Source of the DNA: Microcoleus asticus IPMA8 | GTDB lineage: Bacteria; Cyanobacteriota; Cyanobacteriia; Cyanobacteriales; Microcoleaceae | Direction: 5' to 3' | NCBI RefSeq assembly: GCF_013179805.1 | Contig: NZ_SRRZ01000062.1 | Span: 1 to 43,036, forward strand | DNA length: 43,036 nt | Shown here: piece after piece, positions 24,180-30,561 of the stretch | How the letters are laid out: each line of letters opens with the position of its first letter | Position numbering within the stretch: position 1 is the first letter of the stretch | Notes under the pieces: model-generated | Told to the model about the DNA's origin: nothing | The model's database searches: none | The model's input: only the letters and a program-made list of their open reading frames with translations | Position numbers and translations under genes: made by a program

Positions 24180-25469
24180 ATGGATATAGATACCTCTCTG
24201 ATTAAGGACATTCCCAGCATGGCTAAAGCTCTCAAAAATGCGAGAGATATGGCTGCATTTAAGCGCATCATGCCTTACTGCCGTCCTTTCCTAAAATTGT
24301 TGGGTGTTGATGAAAAAAAAATGGATGATGCCTTAGATAAGGTTGATGATCTTGTTCGTCAAATAGAAGAGATGTCCCAAATTCCAGATCGTTTCAATGA
24401 CTTATTTGCTTTACGGGGCTGGATTATTTATGACTTACTCAACCTTGAGGTGGCTAAGGCAGCGATCGCAAAAGCGGACTCAGGTGATATAGATGGTGCA
24501 GAAACCGACTTAGTGAACTATTACAGCGCAGGAACAGTTAGGTGGAAGTTGCAAACCATGAAGGAGATTCATGCCTTCCGCCCACGAATACCCCTTGCCC
24601 AAAAAGCCTTAGTCGATTACGAGGAAGAACGCTATCATGCCTGTGTTCCAGTCGTGCTGGCATTGCTGGATGGTTTAGTAAATGAACTATACGAGAAACG
24701 GCGCGGCTTCTTTGCTGAAGGGGTTGATCTCACAGCATGGGATTCTATTTCGGCTCATAGTCTAGGCTTGCAAGTATTAAAAAATCTCTTTCAAACAAGT
24801 CGAAAAACGACTAGAATTGAGCCAATAGATATTCCATATCGTAACGGAATCATGCACGGTATGGATCTTGGTTACGATAACAAAATGGTCGCAGCAAAAA
24901 CTTGGGCAGCTTTGTTTGCCACTCATGATTGGGCATTAAAGGTGGAAAAGGGACTGATTGAGCCTCCACCAGAGGAACCTCAGAAAACATGGAATGAAAT
25001 TCAACAACAACAATGTGAAAATGAAGTAAGCAGAGAAAAGTTGGAGCAGTGGAGATCTAGAGATATTACAGTTGGTGTTGATGTTCCTGAAACTGGTTCC
25101 CCAGATCGATTCCTTGATGCAACTCCTGAGAAGCGGCTTGCTGAATATTTTAGATCCTGGGAACAGAAAAACTACGGCTATATGGCTAAGTATTTATCGG
25201 TTAAGCTGGGGCCACCCGTTAAAAAAGCGCCTACAAGTATTCGTAAAATCTTTGAATCTAAAACTTTACAGTCATTTAAGTTCATCTCAATAGTTGATAG
25301 TGCACCGGGTTTGTCAACCATTTCAACCGAGTTAGTATTTGAAGAATATGGAAAAGAGGTAAAGAAGTTCTTTGATTTTCGCTTGATCAATGAGAATTCA
25401 AAAGGAGAACCCGAAATGAGGGGCACACCAAACAGTGCATGGAAGATTATCAACTGGGAACTCTATTAA
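24180..25469 (+). CDS. HEPN-motif protein with C-terminal NTF2-like domain
   Basis: 429 residues. After a helical N-terminal region (about 1-130) there is a helical core with R221-N-G-I-M-H226-G, an R-x4-H motif as in HEPN ribonuclease-type domains, preceded by E-E-E-R-Y-H-A-C-V-P-V-V. The C-terminal part (about 315-429), A-E-Y-F-R-S-W-E-Q-K-N-Y-G-Y-M-A-K-Y-L and ending W-K-I-I-N-W-E-L-Y, looks like an NTF2-like alpha/beta fold. The protein family is not one I can name. HEPN domains with an R-x4-H motif often occur in abortive infection and toxin-antitoxin systems. It directly follows a wrecked antitoxin-toxin pair, in a region rich in such remnants. Function as an RNase is inference; it could be a non-defensive scaffold. 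Confidence 0.7.
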   Translation: MDIDTSLIKDIPSMAKALKNARDMAAFKRIMPYCRPFLKLLGVDEKKMDDALDKVDDLVRQIEEMSQIPDRFNDLFALRGWIIYDLLNLEVAKAAIAKADSGDIDGAETDLVNYYSAGTVRWKLQTMKEIHAFRPRIPLAQKALVDYEEERYHACVPVVLALLDGLVNELYEKRRGFFAEGVDLTAWDSISAHSLGLQVLKNLFQTSRKTTRIEPIDIPYRNGIMHGMDLGYDNKMVAAKTWAALFATHDWALKVEKGLIEPPPEEPQKTWNEIQQQQCENEVSREKLEQWRSRDITVGVDVPETGSPDRFLDATPEKRLAEYFRSWEQKNYGYMAKYLSVKLGPPVKKAPTSIRKIFESKTLQSFKFISIVDSAPGLSTISTELVFEEYGKEVKKFFDFRLINENSKGEPEMRGTPNSAWKIINWELY

Positions 25470-25505
25470 TTGAGCTATCAATTGACTAATAACTCCCCAA
25501 AATAC

Positions 25506-25542
25506 TAAAGCTCTTTTCCGTTGTTACGCGAAAAGAGCTTTA
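25506..25542 (-). terminator. Terminator-like hairpin after 5S copy A
   Basis: On the minus strand, TAAAGCTCTTTTC and GAAAAGAGCTTTA pair in a 13-bp stem with an 11-base loop, following the 5S copy. The T tract after it is interrupted (TAGTATTTTGG). The same hairpin follows copies B and C. Confidence 0.75.
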
Positions 25543-25552
25543 ATTTATTATT

Positions 25553-25666
25553 AATCTGGCACTGAGCTATTTTACCGGGCAGTGACCCGCCGAGTATCTT
25601 CGCCATAGTAACGTTTAACAACCGAGTTCGGGATGGATCGGAGTGGTTCCATTACATCATAAGCAC
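25553..25666 (-). rRNA. 5S rRNA copy A, 5' end broken
   Basis: On the minus strand this is 114 bases of 5S rRNA, with only two differences from copies B and C over their shared part. It includes the universal GGAACCAC and CCATCCCGAAC segments and the 3' GCTCAGTGCCAGATT. The 5' end is replaced: copies B and C begin TCCTGGTGCTTATG, where CCTGG pairs with the 3' CCAGG, but here the bases before GTGCTTATG are unrelated (ACATC). The 3' partner has also changed to CCAGAT. Helix I is therefore broken, and the candidate promoter region of B and C is absent. Probably a non-functional truncated copy. Confidence 0.8.
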
Positions 25667-25714
25667 GATGTTGTTATGATTGTATTAAAATAAAAACGAC
25701 TGCAATGGGCAATT

Positions 25715-25958
25715 ATGATGAGTATTCGTGATATTACGATCGCCCTTATTGCAGCAACTTCCAGAATCATTCTTGCCAGAAGTCAACGACTTCCTCGACT
25801 TTGTGATGCACAAGCACCAAAATAGAATAGCTGAACCCAAACTCCCAGACGATATTGCTAAAGCTTGGGCAAAAAGGTTCGAGGAAGTCGATCGCTTAAA
25901 ACTAATGACTAATCATCAGCCGGAGAGCGAATATCAGCAACTCATACTCAACAAGTAG
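25715..25958 (+). pseudogene. DUF2281-type antitoxin gene with N-terminal frameshift
   Basis: ATG-ATG-AGT-ATT-CGT-GAT at 25715 encodes M-M-S-I-R-D-I-T-I-A, the usual start of this family. The rest of the protein (L-L-Q-Q-L-P-E-S-F-L-P-E-V-N-D-F-L-D-F-V-M-H-K-H) continues in a different frame from about 25735, consistent with a one-base loss in GCCC/TT near 25743. A GTG at 25728 would give a 76-residue protein in the main frame (25728-25958), so a shortened product remains possible. No toxin gene follows; the next gene is on the other strand. It is another relic of a toxin-antitoxin pair. Confidence 0.55.
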
Positions 25959-25968
25959 CAGCTCGCGA

Positions 25969-26352
25969 TTAGAAAAACAAACTAATATCCATGTGGAAAA
26001 AATCGGCTAACTTCCTGGCTTCATCTATTTCGATCACCCTTCCGCTAACAAAAACTTTATCAACCTCTGTTTCCGTTCCCAAAACAGGAATCAAATCGGA
26101 TTTGTTCAAATTTCTCGCATCCATTAAATGTTGCAACATTGAAGCAGCATTTCCTGCGGGAATTGGATAATTTTCAGATTCAAATTTTTCAATCAGCGTT
26201 ATCAAAAGCTCCAGAAATAGGTCTTCCTCCAGCGATCGCATAGGGCGGTGTTCCAGTTCGCAAGCGAGAGCGATCGCGGCCTCGTTTTCTGCTTTATTTG
26301 CGATCCGTTTTGGTTGATACCGAACAAGTAAATCTGTATAACGATTTTGCAT
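25969..26352 (-). CDS. HigA-type (COG5499-like) antitoxin, orphan
   Basis: 127 residues from the ATG at 26352 (a TTG one codon earlier extends the frame). The C-terminal half is a helix-turn-helix: L-Q-H-L-M-D-A-R-N-L-N-K-S-D-L-I-P-V-L-G, then V-F-V-S-G-R-V-I-E-I and A-R-K-L-A-D-F-F. This is preceded by an all-helical N-terminal domain with E-H-R-P-M-R-S-L-E-E-D, the signature of HigA proteins of the COG5499 group. In intact modules a toxin gene precedes it. Here only the tail of an upstream reading frame, ending TGATG at the HigA start, is left (see 26357-26434), so the antitoxin is likely an orphan. It might still regulate its own promoter. Confidence 0.82.
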   Translation of the reverse strand: MQNRYTDLLVRYQPKRIANKAENEAAIALACELEHRPMRSLEEDLFLELLITLIEKFESENYPIPAGNAASMLQHLMDARNLNKSDLIPVLGTETEVDKVFVSGRVIEIDEARKLADFFHMDISLFF

Positions 26353-26356
26353 CAAA

Positions 26357-26434
26357 AGTACGGATCATTTTTCCACTTATAAGTCTCAAGAATCCCCGTG
26401 CGTTCGCGCCCGGGAGTGTCAAAAATATCTGTAA
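26357..26434 (-). pseudogene. C-terminal stub of the gene upstream of the HigA-like antitoxin
   Basis: On the minus strand a frame reads D-T-P-G-R-E-R-T-G-I-L-E-T-Y-K-W-K-N-D-P-Y-F and stops with TGA that shares its A with the ATG of the antitoxin gene (TGATG), a tight operon overlap. The frame opens only from a TGA next to the 5S copy B terminator, so the body of the gene was cut away when the 5S segment arrived. I cannot identify the protein; a toxin partner is expected from the context. Confidence 0.5.
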
Positions 26435-26440
26435 CTCACC

Positions 26441-26484
26441 AAAAAACTAAAGCTCTTTTCCGTCGTTGCGGGAAAAGAGCTTTA
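26441..26484 (-). terminator. Rho-independent terminator after 5S copy B
   Basis: Same 13-bp stem as in copy A (GAAAAGAGCTTTA with TAAAGCTCTTTTC), followed on the minus strand by GTTTTTTGG, a good T tract. Confidence 0.85.
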
Positions 26485-26494
26485 ATTTATTATT

Positions 26495-26613
26495 AACCTG
26501 GCACTGAGCTATTTTACCGGGCAGTGACCCGCCGAGTATCTTCGCCATAGCAACGTTTAACAACCGAGTTCGGGATGGATCGGAGTGGTTCCATTACATC
26601 ATAAGCACCAGGA
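26495..26613 (-). rRNA. rrf: 5S rRNA copy B
   Basis: 119 bases with intact helix I: 5' TCCTGG pairs with 3' CCAGG. The conserved GGAACCAC, CCATCCCGAAC and GTTGTTAAAC segments sit in the expected order and spacing for cyanobacterial 5S rRNA. It is identical to copy C. It lies outside any rRNA operon in this window: the DNA upstream is not 23S rRNA. A candidate promoter is found 73 bases before it, so it may be transcribed on its own. Confidence 0.9.
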
Positions 26614-26685
26614 AAGCTTTGAAAACTTTTAATCCTGTGTCTGCGTTAAGTTTGATGCGCTGCATCTGTTTCGCTCGACTTAATT

Positions 26686-26714
26686 ACCTTATCAAGTTTT
26701 CCTTTGTTTGTCAA
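26686..26714 (-). promoter_or_regulatory. Candidate promoter of 5S copy B
   Basis: On the minus strand TTGACA (26709-26714) is followed after 17 bases by TAAGGT (26686-26691). Transcription would begin near 26680 and run through a leader of about 65 bases into 5S copy B. Boxes and spacing are conserved in copy C. Confidence 0.4.
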
Positions 26715-26808
26715 CCCCAAAGTCAAAACTTTTTTTCGATCGCCCGAAACCACCCCCAATAGCCGAGTTTGACGTATTATTTGCCACTGGGACCGATCGA
26801 CCTTTAAC

Positions 26809-26997
26809 TCACAAGTCCAAAAAAGCCACATCGACACCCTGTTGTGTGCGAATCTTTCCGTCCTTCACCAACCACGCCACAACCTGCTTAAGTGTTAATT
26901 GTTCGATCGCCCTTTCGGCTTCTGCCGCAATTTGCCTCTCATGCCGCAAAGACGCAATTACCAAATTCGTAAAAAAGTTTTCCTTTCCTAGCATCAA
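26809..26997 (-). CDS. Small ORF, 62 aa, of uncertain status (copy 1)
   Basis: The frame M-M-L-G-K-E-N-F-F-T-N-L-V-I-A-S-L-R... encodes a helical basic peptide ending in F-L-D-L-stop. It is conserved in copy 2 at 27518-27706 with about nine substitutions and the same stop. A second overlapping frame on the same strand (26646-26837) is conserved too, so I cannot tell whether either is translated; the second overlaps the 5S promoter candidate and is probably not a gene. No homology is recognised. Confidence 0.3.
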   Translation of the reverse strand: MMLGKENFFTNLVIASLRHERQIAAEAERAIEQLTLKQVVAWLVKDGKIRTQQGVDVAFLDL

Positions 26998-27156
26998 GTT
27001 CGATGACCCAAAATTTGCTGCTGGCCCAGAATATTGAGATTTCTACAAAACTCGCAAGTTAGAACTCTCCAACAATTCTTGTGGAGAGTAGGGGTTAGGC
27101 ATCCTGCAGGCCCAAGACTTGCTTTTGTGTGGATGAGTAATAATTCACCAAAAAAC

Positions 27157-27193
27157 TAAAGCCCTTTTCCGTTGTTGCGGGAAAAGAGCTTTA
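27157..27193 (-). terminator. Terminator hairpin after 5S copy C
   Basis: Stem GAAAAGAGCTTTA with TAAAGCCCTTTTC (one mismatch relative to copy B, A-C instead of A-T), followed by GTTTTTTGG on the minus strand. Confidence 0.8.
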
Positions 27194-27203
27194 ATTTATT
27201 ATT

Positions 27204-27322
27204 AACCTGGCACTGAGCTATTTTACCGGGCAGTGACCCGCCGAGTATCTTCGCCATAGCAACGTTTAACAACCGAGTTCGGGATGGATCGGAGTGGTTC
27301 CATTACATCATAAGCACCAGGA
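27204..27322 (-). rRNA. rrf: 5S rRNA copy C
   Basis: 119 bases, identical in sequence to copy B, with intact 5'/3' helix I. Preceded at 27395-27423 by the same TTGACA-17-TAAGGT promoter candidate and followed by its own terminator, so it looks complete. Its perfect match with copy B, while the flanking sequence of the unit has diverged, suggests selection or gene conversion on the 5S part. Confidence 0.9.
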
Positions 27323-27394
27323 AAGCTTTGAAAACTTTTAATCCTGTGTCTGCGTTAAGTTTGATGCGCTGCATCTGTTTCGCTCGACTTAATT

Positions 27395-27423
27395 ACCTTA
27401 TCAAGTTTTCCTTTGTCTGTCAA
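27395..27423 (-). promoter_or_regulatory. Candidate promoter of 5S copy C
   Basis: TTGACA (27418-27423), 17 bases, TAAGGT (27395-27400) on the minus strand, the same arrangement as in copy B. Confidence 0.4.
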
Positions 27424-27517
27424 CCCCAAAGTCAAAAGTTTTTTTCGAGCGCCCGAAACCGCCCCCAATAGCCGAGTTTGACGTATTATTTGCCAGTGTT
27501 GCCGATCGACCTTTAAC

Positions 27518-27706
27518 TTACAAATCCAAAAACGCGGCATCGACATCCTGTTCTGTGCCAATCTTCCCGTCCTTCACAAACCGCGCCACAACCTGCTTAA
27601 GTGTTAATTGTTCGATCGGGCTTTCGGCTTCTGCCGCAGTTTGCCTCAAAGGTCGCAAAGACGCAATTACCAAATTCGTAAAAAAGTTTTCCTTTCCTAG
27701 CATCAA
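27518..27706 (-). CDS. Small ORF, 62 aa, of uncertain status (copy 2)
   Basis: Second copy of the 26809-26997 frame, with the same length and stop. Changes concentrate in the middle (H-E-R-Q to P-L-R-Q, A-W-L to A-R-F). As for copy 1, an overlapping frame (27355-27561) is equally open, so coding status is unresolved. Confidence 0.3.
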   Translation of the reverse strand: MMLGKENFFTNLVIASLRPLRQTAAEAESPIEQLTLKQVVARFVKDGKIGTEQDVDAAFLDL

Positions 27707-27774
27707 GTTCGATCACCCAAAATCTGCTGCTGGTCCAGAATATTGAGATTTCTACAAAACTGTCACCTTATATT

Positions 27775-28341
27775 ATGTCCGGTCGATCGACCGTGATATA
27801 ATCCGCAGGAACACCACCCCCATCAAATAAAGAAACCCAAAACGAATTACGATCGCGCCTCATCTGAGTATATACGGCTGTTGTTAACTGGCGGTTTCAA
27901 TGGTTGTGGTTATATGGTTTTGTACATCCGAGTACCGGAGAAACCAAAAGAGTGGATACTACCCTTTGTCAATAGCCAGCTTTTCGAGCGAGTTTGAGCA
28001 GATGAGATATCGACATTGGAAAGTAGGGCCGAAAAAAAGAGTTATTTTAGTAGTGGATGGAGATCGATGGTATTTGAATGAAAGCGTGAAAATCCCCTTG
28101 GGGATACATTTATATTATCTGCCTTCACATTCACCCGAACTGCAACCTGCAGAAAGACTGTGGCCTGCAGACAAATGAACCGATAGCTAAGCACTGTTTT
28201 AAAAACGCAAGATGAATTAGAAGCAGTTTTATTCCAGCGGTGTCGAAAAGTGTTAAATCTCAAACAGCTCGCTCAGTGGTTTGGCTCATTTCTGTTGGTG
28301 GCCGGAGGCAAAAGTTTAATCATGGTTAATCGACCGGACAT
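27775..28341 (+). mobile_element. Internally deleted IS630-type element
   Basis: The ends are perfect 13-bp inverted repeats, ATGTCCGGTCGAT (27775-27787) and ATCGACCGGACAT (28329-28341). Inside, across several frames, lies the C-terminal half of an IS630-family DDE transposase: W-L-W-L-Y-G-F-V-H-P-S-T-G-E-T, I-L-V-V-D-G, I-H-L-Y-Y-L-P-S-H-S-P-E-L-Q-P-A-E-R-L-W-P, and near the end W-W-P-E-A-K. Frameshifts and stops show it is dead, and the 567 bp are about half of a complete element. Because both ends are intact, it could be moved by a related transposase supplied elsewhere. Confidence 0.8.
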
Positions 28342-28448
28342 GACATCAATTTATCTAACTGATCACCGCAACGCAGTTCTGCTGAGCAGTTACCTTTTTT
28401 GTTTGTTATGATTTTACCTAATAACTATAAGACTTATGCAATTTTAGT

Positions 28449-28516
28449 CATCAACCCGGTTTCTTCGTCAATTTCTCGTTGCTAACCCAATATTTTGCCT
28501 AGAAACCGGGTTGATG
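28449..28516 (+). repeat. Inverted repeat upstream of ftsW
   Basis: The 16-bp arms CATCAACCCGGTTTCT and AGAAACCGGGTTGATG are perfect and 36 bases apart. It belongs to a hairpin repeat class of this genome type (AACCCGGTTTCT). It ends 25 bases before the ftsW start codon and could affect ftsW expression. Confidence 0.6.
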
Positions 28517-28541
28517 GCTGTAATTTTTAAACTCATGACTA

Positions 28542-29762
28542 ATGGCTAATGACATTCGACGCTTCATTCCATTTTTTGACCCCAGCGCGTCTCAATGGGC
28601 CGCTGAGGCCCGCTGGCTGAGGTGGCTGACTTTTCTGTGGCTGTTTGTCGGGCTGACAGCATTGTTTTCGGCTTCCTATCCCATCGCCAATTATGAATTT
28701 GGAGACGGCCTTTATTATTTTAAACGACAGCTAATCGCAGTGGCGATCGGACTTGCAGGTTTTAACTTGATGGTGTACTCCCCCCTGCGCTACCTGCTAA
28801 AAACAGCTCAGTTAGGCGTCCTGTTGCTGTTGGGATTGCTCTGGTTGACCTTAGTTCCGGGAGTGGGAACCACTATCAACGGGGCGACTCGCTGGATATC
28901 TCTGGGCCCGGTTCCGATTATTCAACCTTCTGAGTTGATCAAGCCGTTTTTTGTTCTCCAAAGCGCCCGCATTTTCGGCAACTGGCCCCGGTTGACAAAT
29001 AAAGTTCGCTTAACTTGGCTGTTAATTTTCGGTGCAATGCTGTTGGGAATCTTGTTGCAGCCGAATTTGAGCACCACGGCTTTGTGCGGGATGACTTTGT
29101 GGTTGGTGGCTTTAGCGGCTGGCTTACCTTACTTGCAGTTGGGCGCAACAGCTATCGGGGGAATGCTTTTGGCGGTTTTAAGTATTACTTTTAGGGAATA
29201 CCAGCGCCGCCGGATTATGTCTTTCCTCAATCCTTGGGCCGATCCGATGCAAGACGGCTATCAGTTGATTCAAAGTCTGCTAGCTGTGGGATCGGGGGGC
29301 ATTTGGGGTGTGGGTTTGGGGATGTCGCAGCAAAAGTTATTTTATTTGCCGATTCAGTACAGCGATTTTATTTTTGCTGTGTTTGCTGAGGAGTTTGGTT
29401 TGGTGGGAGGTTTCTCGCTGTTGCTGATGTTAGCGGCTTACTCTACTGTGGCTTTGAGGGTAGCGATGAAGGCTCGAAATATTGAGTCTCAGTTGGTGGC
29501 GATTGGGGTGATGGTGGTGATGGTGGGACAGTCGCTGCTGAATATTGGGGTGGCGACGGGGGTTTTGCCGACTACGGGTTTGCCGCTGCCGTTTTTTAGT
29601 TACGGGGGTTCTTCGATGTTGGCGAGTTTGTTGTTGTCGGGGTTGCTAATTCGGGTGGCTAGGGAGAGTTCTGAGGCTGATGTGGTTTCTTTAAACGGCC
29701 TCCGTGGAAAGTCTGGAAAGCCGAAGTTGCGATCGAACAACGGCACTGCACAAACCGAATAA
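28542..29762 (+). CDS. ftsW: Septal peptidoglycan glycosyltransferase FtsW
   Basis: 406 residues with the SEDS (FtsW/RodA) layout: about ten membrane helices. The motif G-A-T-R-W-I-S-L-G-P-V-P-I-I-Q-P-S-E-L-I-K lies in the central loop, Y-Q-L-I-Q-S-L-L-A-V-G-S-G-G-I-W-G-V-G-L-G follows, and the terminal G-L-P-L-P-F-F-S-Y-G-G-S-S family signature is present. It polymerises lipid II at the division septum. I favour FtsW over RodA because of the F-S-Y-G-G-S-S and L-P-T-T-G-L-P-L-P pattern with no other SEDS gene here. The C-terminal tail is short and basic. A terminator hairpin follows, so it is monocistronic. Confidence 0.92.
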   Translation: MANDIRRFIPFFDPSASQWAAEARWLRWLTFLWLFVGLTALFSASYPIANYEFGDGLYYFKRQLIAVAIGLAGFNLMVYSPLRYLLKTAQLGVLLLLGLLWLTLVPGVGTTINGATRWISLGPVPIIQPSELIKPFFVLQSARIFGNWPRLTNKVRLTWLLIFGAMLLGILLQPNLSTTALCGMTLWLVALAAGLPYLQLGATAIGGMLLAVLSITFREYQRRRIMSFLNPWADPMQDGYQLIQSLLAVGSGGIWGVGLGMSQQKLFYLPIQYSDFIFAVFAEEFGLVGGFSLLLMLAAYSTVALRVAMKARNIESQLVAIGVMVVMVGQSLLNIGVATGVLPTTGLPLPFFSYGGSSMLASLLLSGLLIRVARESSEADVVSLNGLRGKSGKPKLRSNNGTAQTE

Positions 29763-29775
29763 TTTGTCAATAGCA

Positions 29776-29810
29776 AACAAACCCGGTTTTTGGCAAAAAT
29801 CGGGTTTGTT
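29776..29810 (+). terminator. Hairpin after ftsW
   Basis: The arms AACAAACCCGGTTTTT and AAAAATCGGGTTTGTT pair over 16 bases (one G-T) with a three-base loop. It lies 14 bases past the ftsW stop, followed by TATT. It fits a terminator built from the AACCCGGTTT repeat family. Confidence 0.7.
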
Positions 29811-29949
29811 TATTACTTAAAAACTACTGGCAGAATACCAATTTATAGGAACCGGTATTGTAGGGAAGAATACTGATTTTGAGAAAAAAAGAAGTCGGCG
29901 ATCTTAAGGCAATTCGAGATTTATACCGTCACAGATGAATGTCGATCGA

Positions 29950-30066
29950 CTATTTCCGCCCGTCACCCTTATTTGGCGGTTCTTCTTGTTGTTCTTGAGG
30001 TTTAGCTGTGATGTTAGCTAATTCTTTTTTGTCGGGTTGCGGTGTTTCTGGAGTTGAGTTAGCCAT
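29950..30066 (-). CDS. Small Pro/Gln-rich ORF, 38 aa
   Basis: The minus-strand frame starts ATG-GCT-AAC-TCA and encodes M-A-N-S-T-P-E-T-P-Q-P-D-K-K-E-L-A-N-I-T, then a Gln/Glu/Pro/Lys-rich tail ending G-D-G-R-K-stop. The AGGA of TTAGGA lies 9 bases before the ATG (30076-30079), a good ribosome-binding site. The composition resembles an unstructured short protein. I know no family for it; it may be a small regulatory protein or a chance frame. Confidence 0.45.
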   Translation of the reverse strand: MANSTPETPQPDKKELANITAKPQEQQEEPPNKGDGRK

Positions 30067-30212
30067 TGAGTTTTTTCCTAAATAGATGCACCCCTTAATG
30101 ATATCTTTTCCGGCTACAAATGTATTGCTGTAGATAGGGGGAGGAAAATCAAGACAGACAATTCGATTTGGGCTTTAATATTAGACAGCATTATGTAGAT
30201 GCAAATGGCTGT

Positions 30213-30534
30213 CGCTTGCTATACTGCTGGAGGGTTGCAGCCAAACAAATCGGAGGCGGACGCAAAAACACCTTTGTTAAGAATTAAATGCCGAGATGGC
30301 GAGCTCGAACGATTAACCCTTGCTGCTGCAATTTTCCCAGCATTCGCGTTACTGTTACCAGAAAGAATTGGTTTAAAGCCCCAAGCCCGATCGGGAGAAA
30401 TTAAAAGAAGACTATTTATTAGTCCAATCCTCTTCCTTCCAGTTAGAGGTCGCTATCTTGCGGTCAACAGTCAACAGTCAACAGAACCGCTTCGTGCAAA
30501 TCGCATTAGCAATATCTTGATGTGTCAAGCGGAT
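30213..30534 (+). repeat. Broken duplicate of the 3' end of the Crp-family regulator gene
   Basis: 30213-30360 and 30487-30534 match 32818-33009, the end of the Crp-type regulator gene, in the same orientation, with about 126 bases inserted between the two parts (30361-30486). Both parts are degraded copies, and the insert contains a GTCAACAGTCAACAGTCAAC array. The copies flank the TPR-CHAT gene as direct repeats. The sequence is open in the plus frame but is not part of a real protein. Confidence 0.8.
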
Positions 30535-30561
30535 GCTCAAACCAAAGGCCTGTCAAAAGTT

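Larger units (their letters stand above)
26437..27052. repeat. 616-bp duplicated unit, copy 1 (5S B plus upstream segment)
   Basis: This stretch recurs at 27146-27761 at a constant offset of 709 bases, with a few per cent substitutions and no visible indels. It holds terminator, 5S rRNA, candidate promoter and a small ORF. The spacer between the units (27053-27145) is unique and contains a hairpin ACTCTCCAACA / TGTGGAGAGT at about 27064-27089. Confidence 0.8.
27146..27761. repeat. 616-bp duplicated unit, copy 2 (5S C plus upstream segment)
   Basis: Second copy of the unit at 26437-27052, complete at both ends. It ends 14 bases before the left terminal repeat of the IS630-type element, so the element or the duplication inserted next to the other. 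Confidence 0.8.

Noticed and set aside
26646..26837. Second conserved frame in the 5S repeat unit (also at 27355-27561) as a gene
   Set aside because: It overlaps both the 62-aa frame and the TTGACA/TAAGGT promoter candidate of the 5S copy. Conservation alone is expected because the units are duplicates.
30199..30561. N-terminal extension of the CHAT protein from the upstream start
   Set aside because: The DNA is a degraded duplicate of the regulator gene end, and a proper signal peptide begins at 30562.
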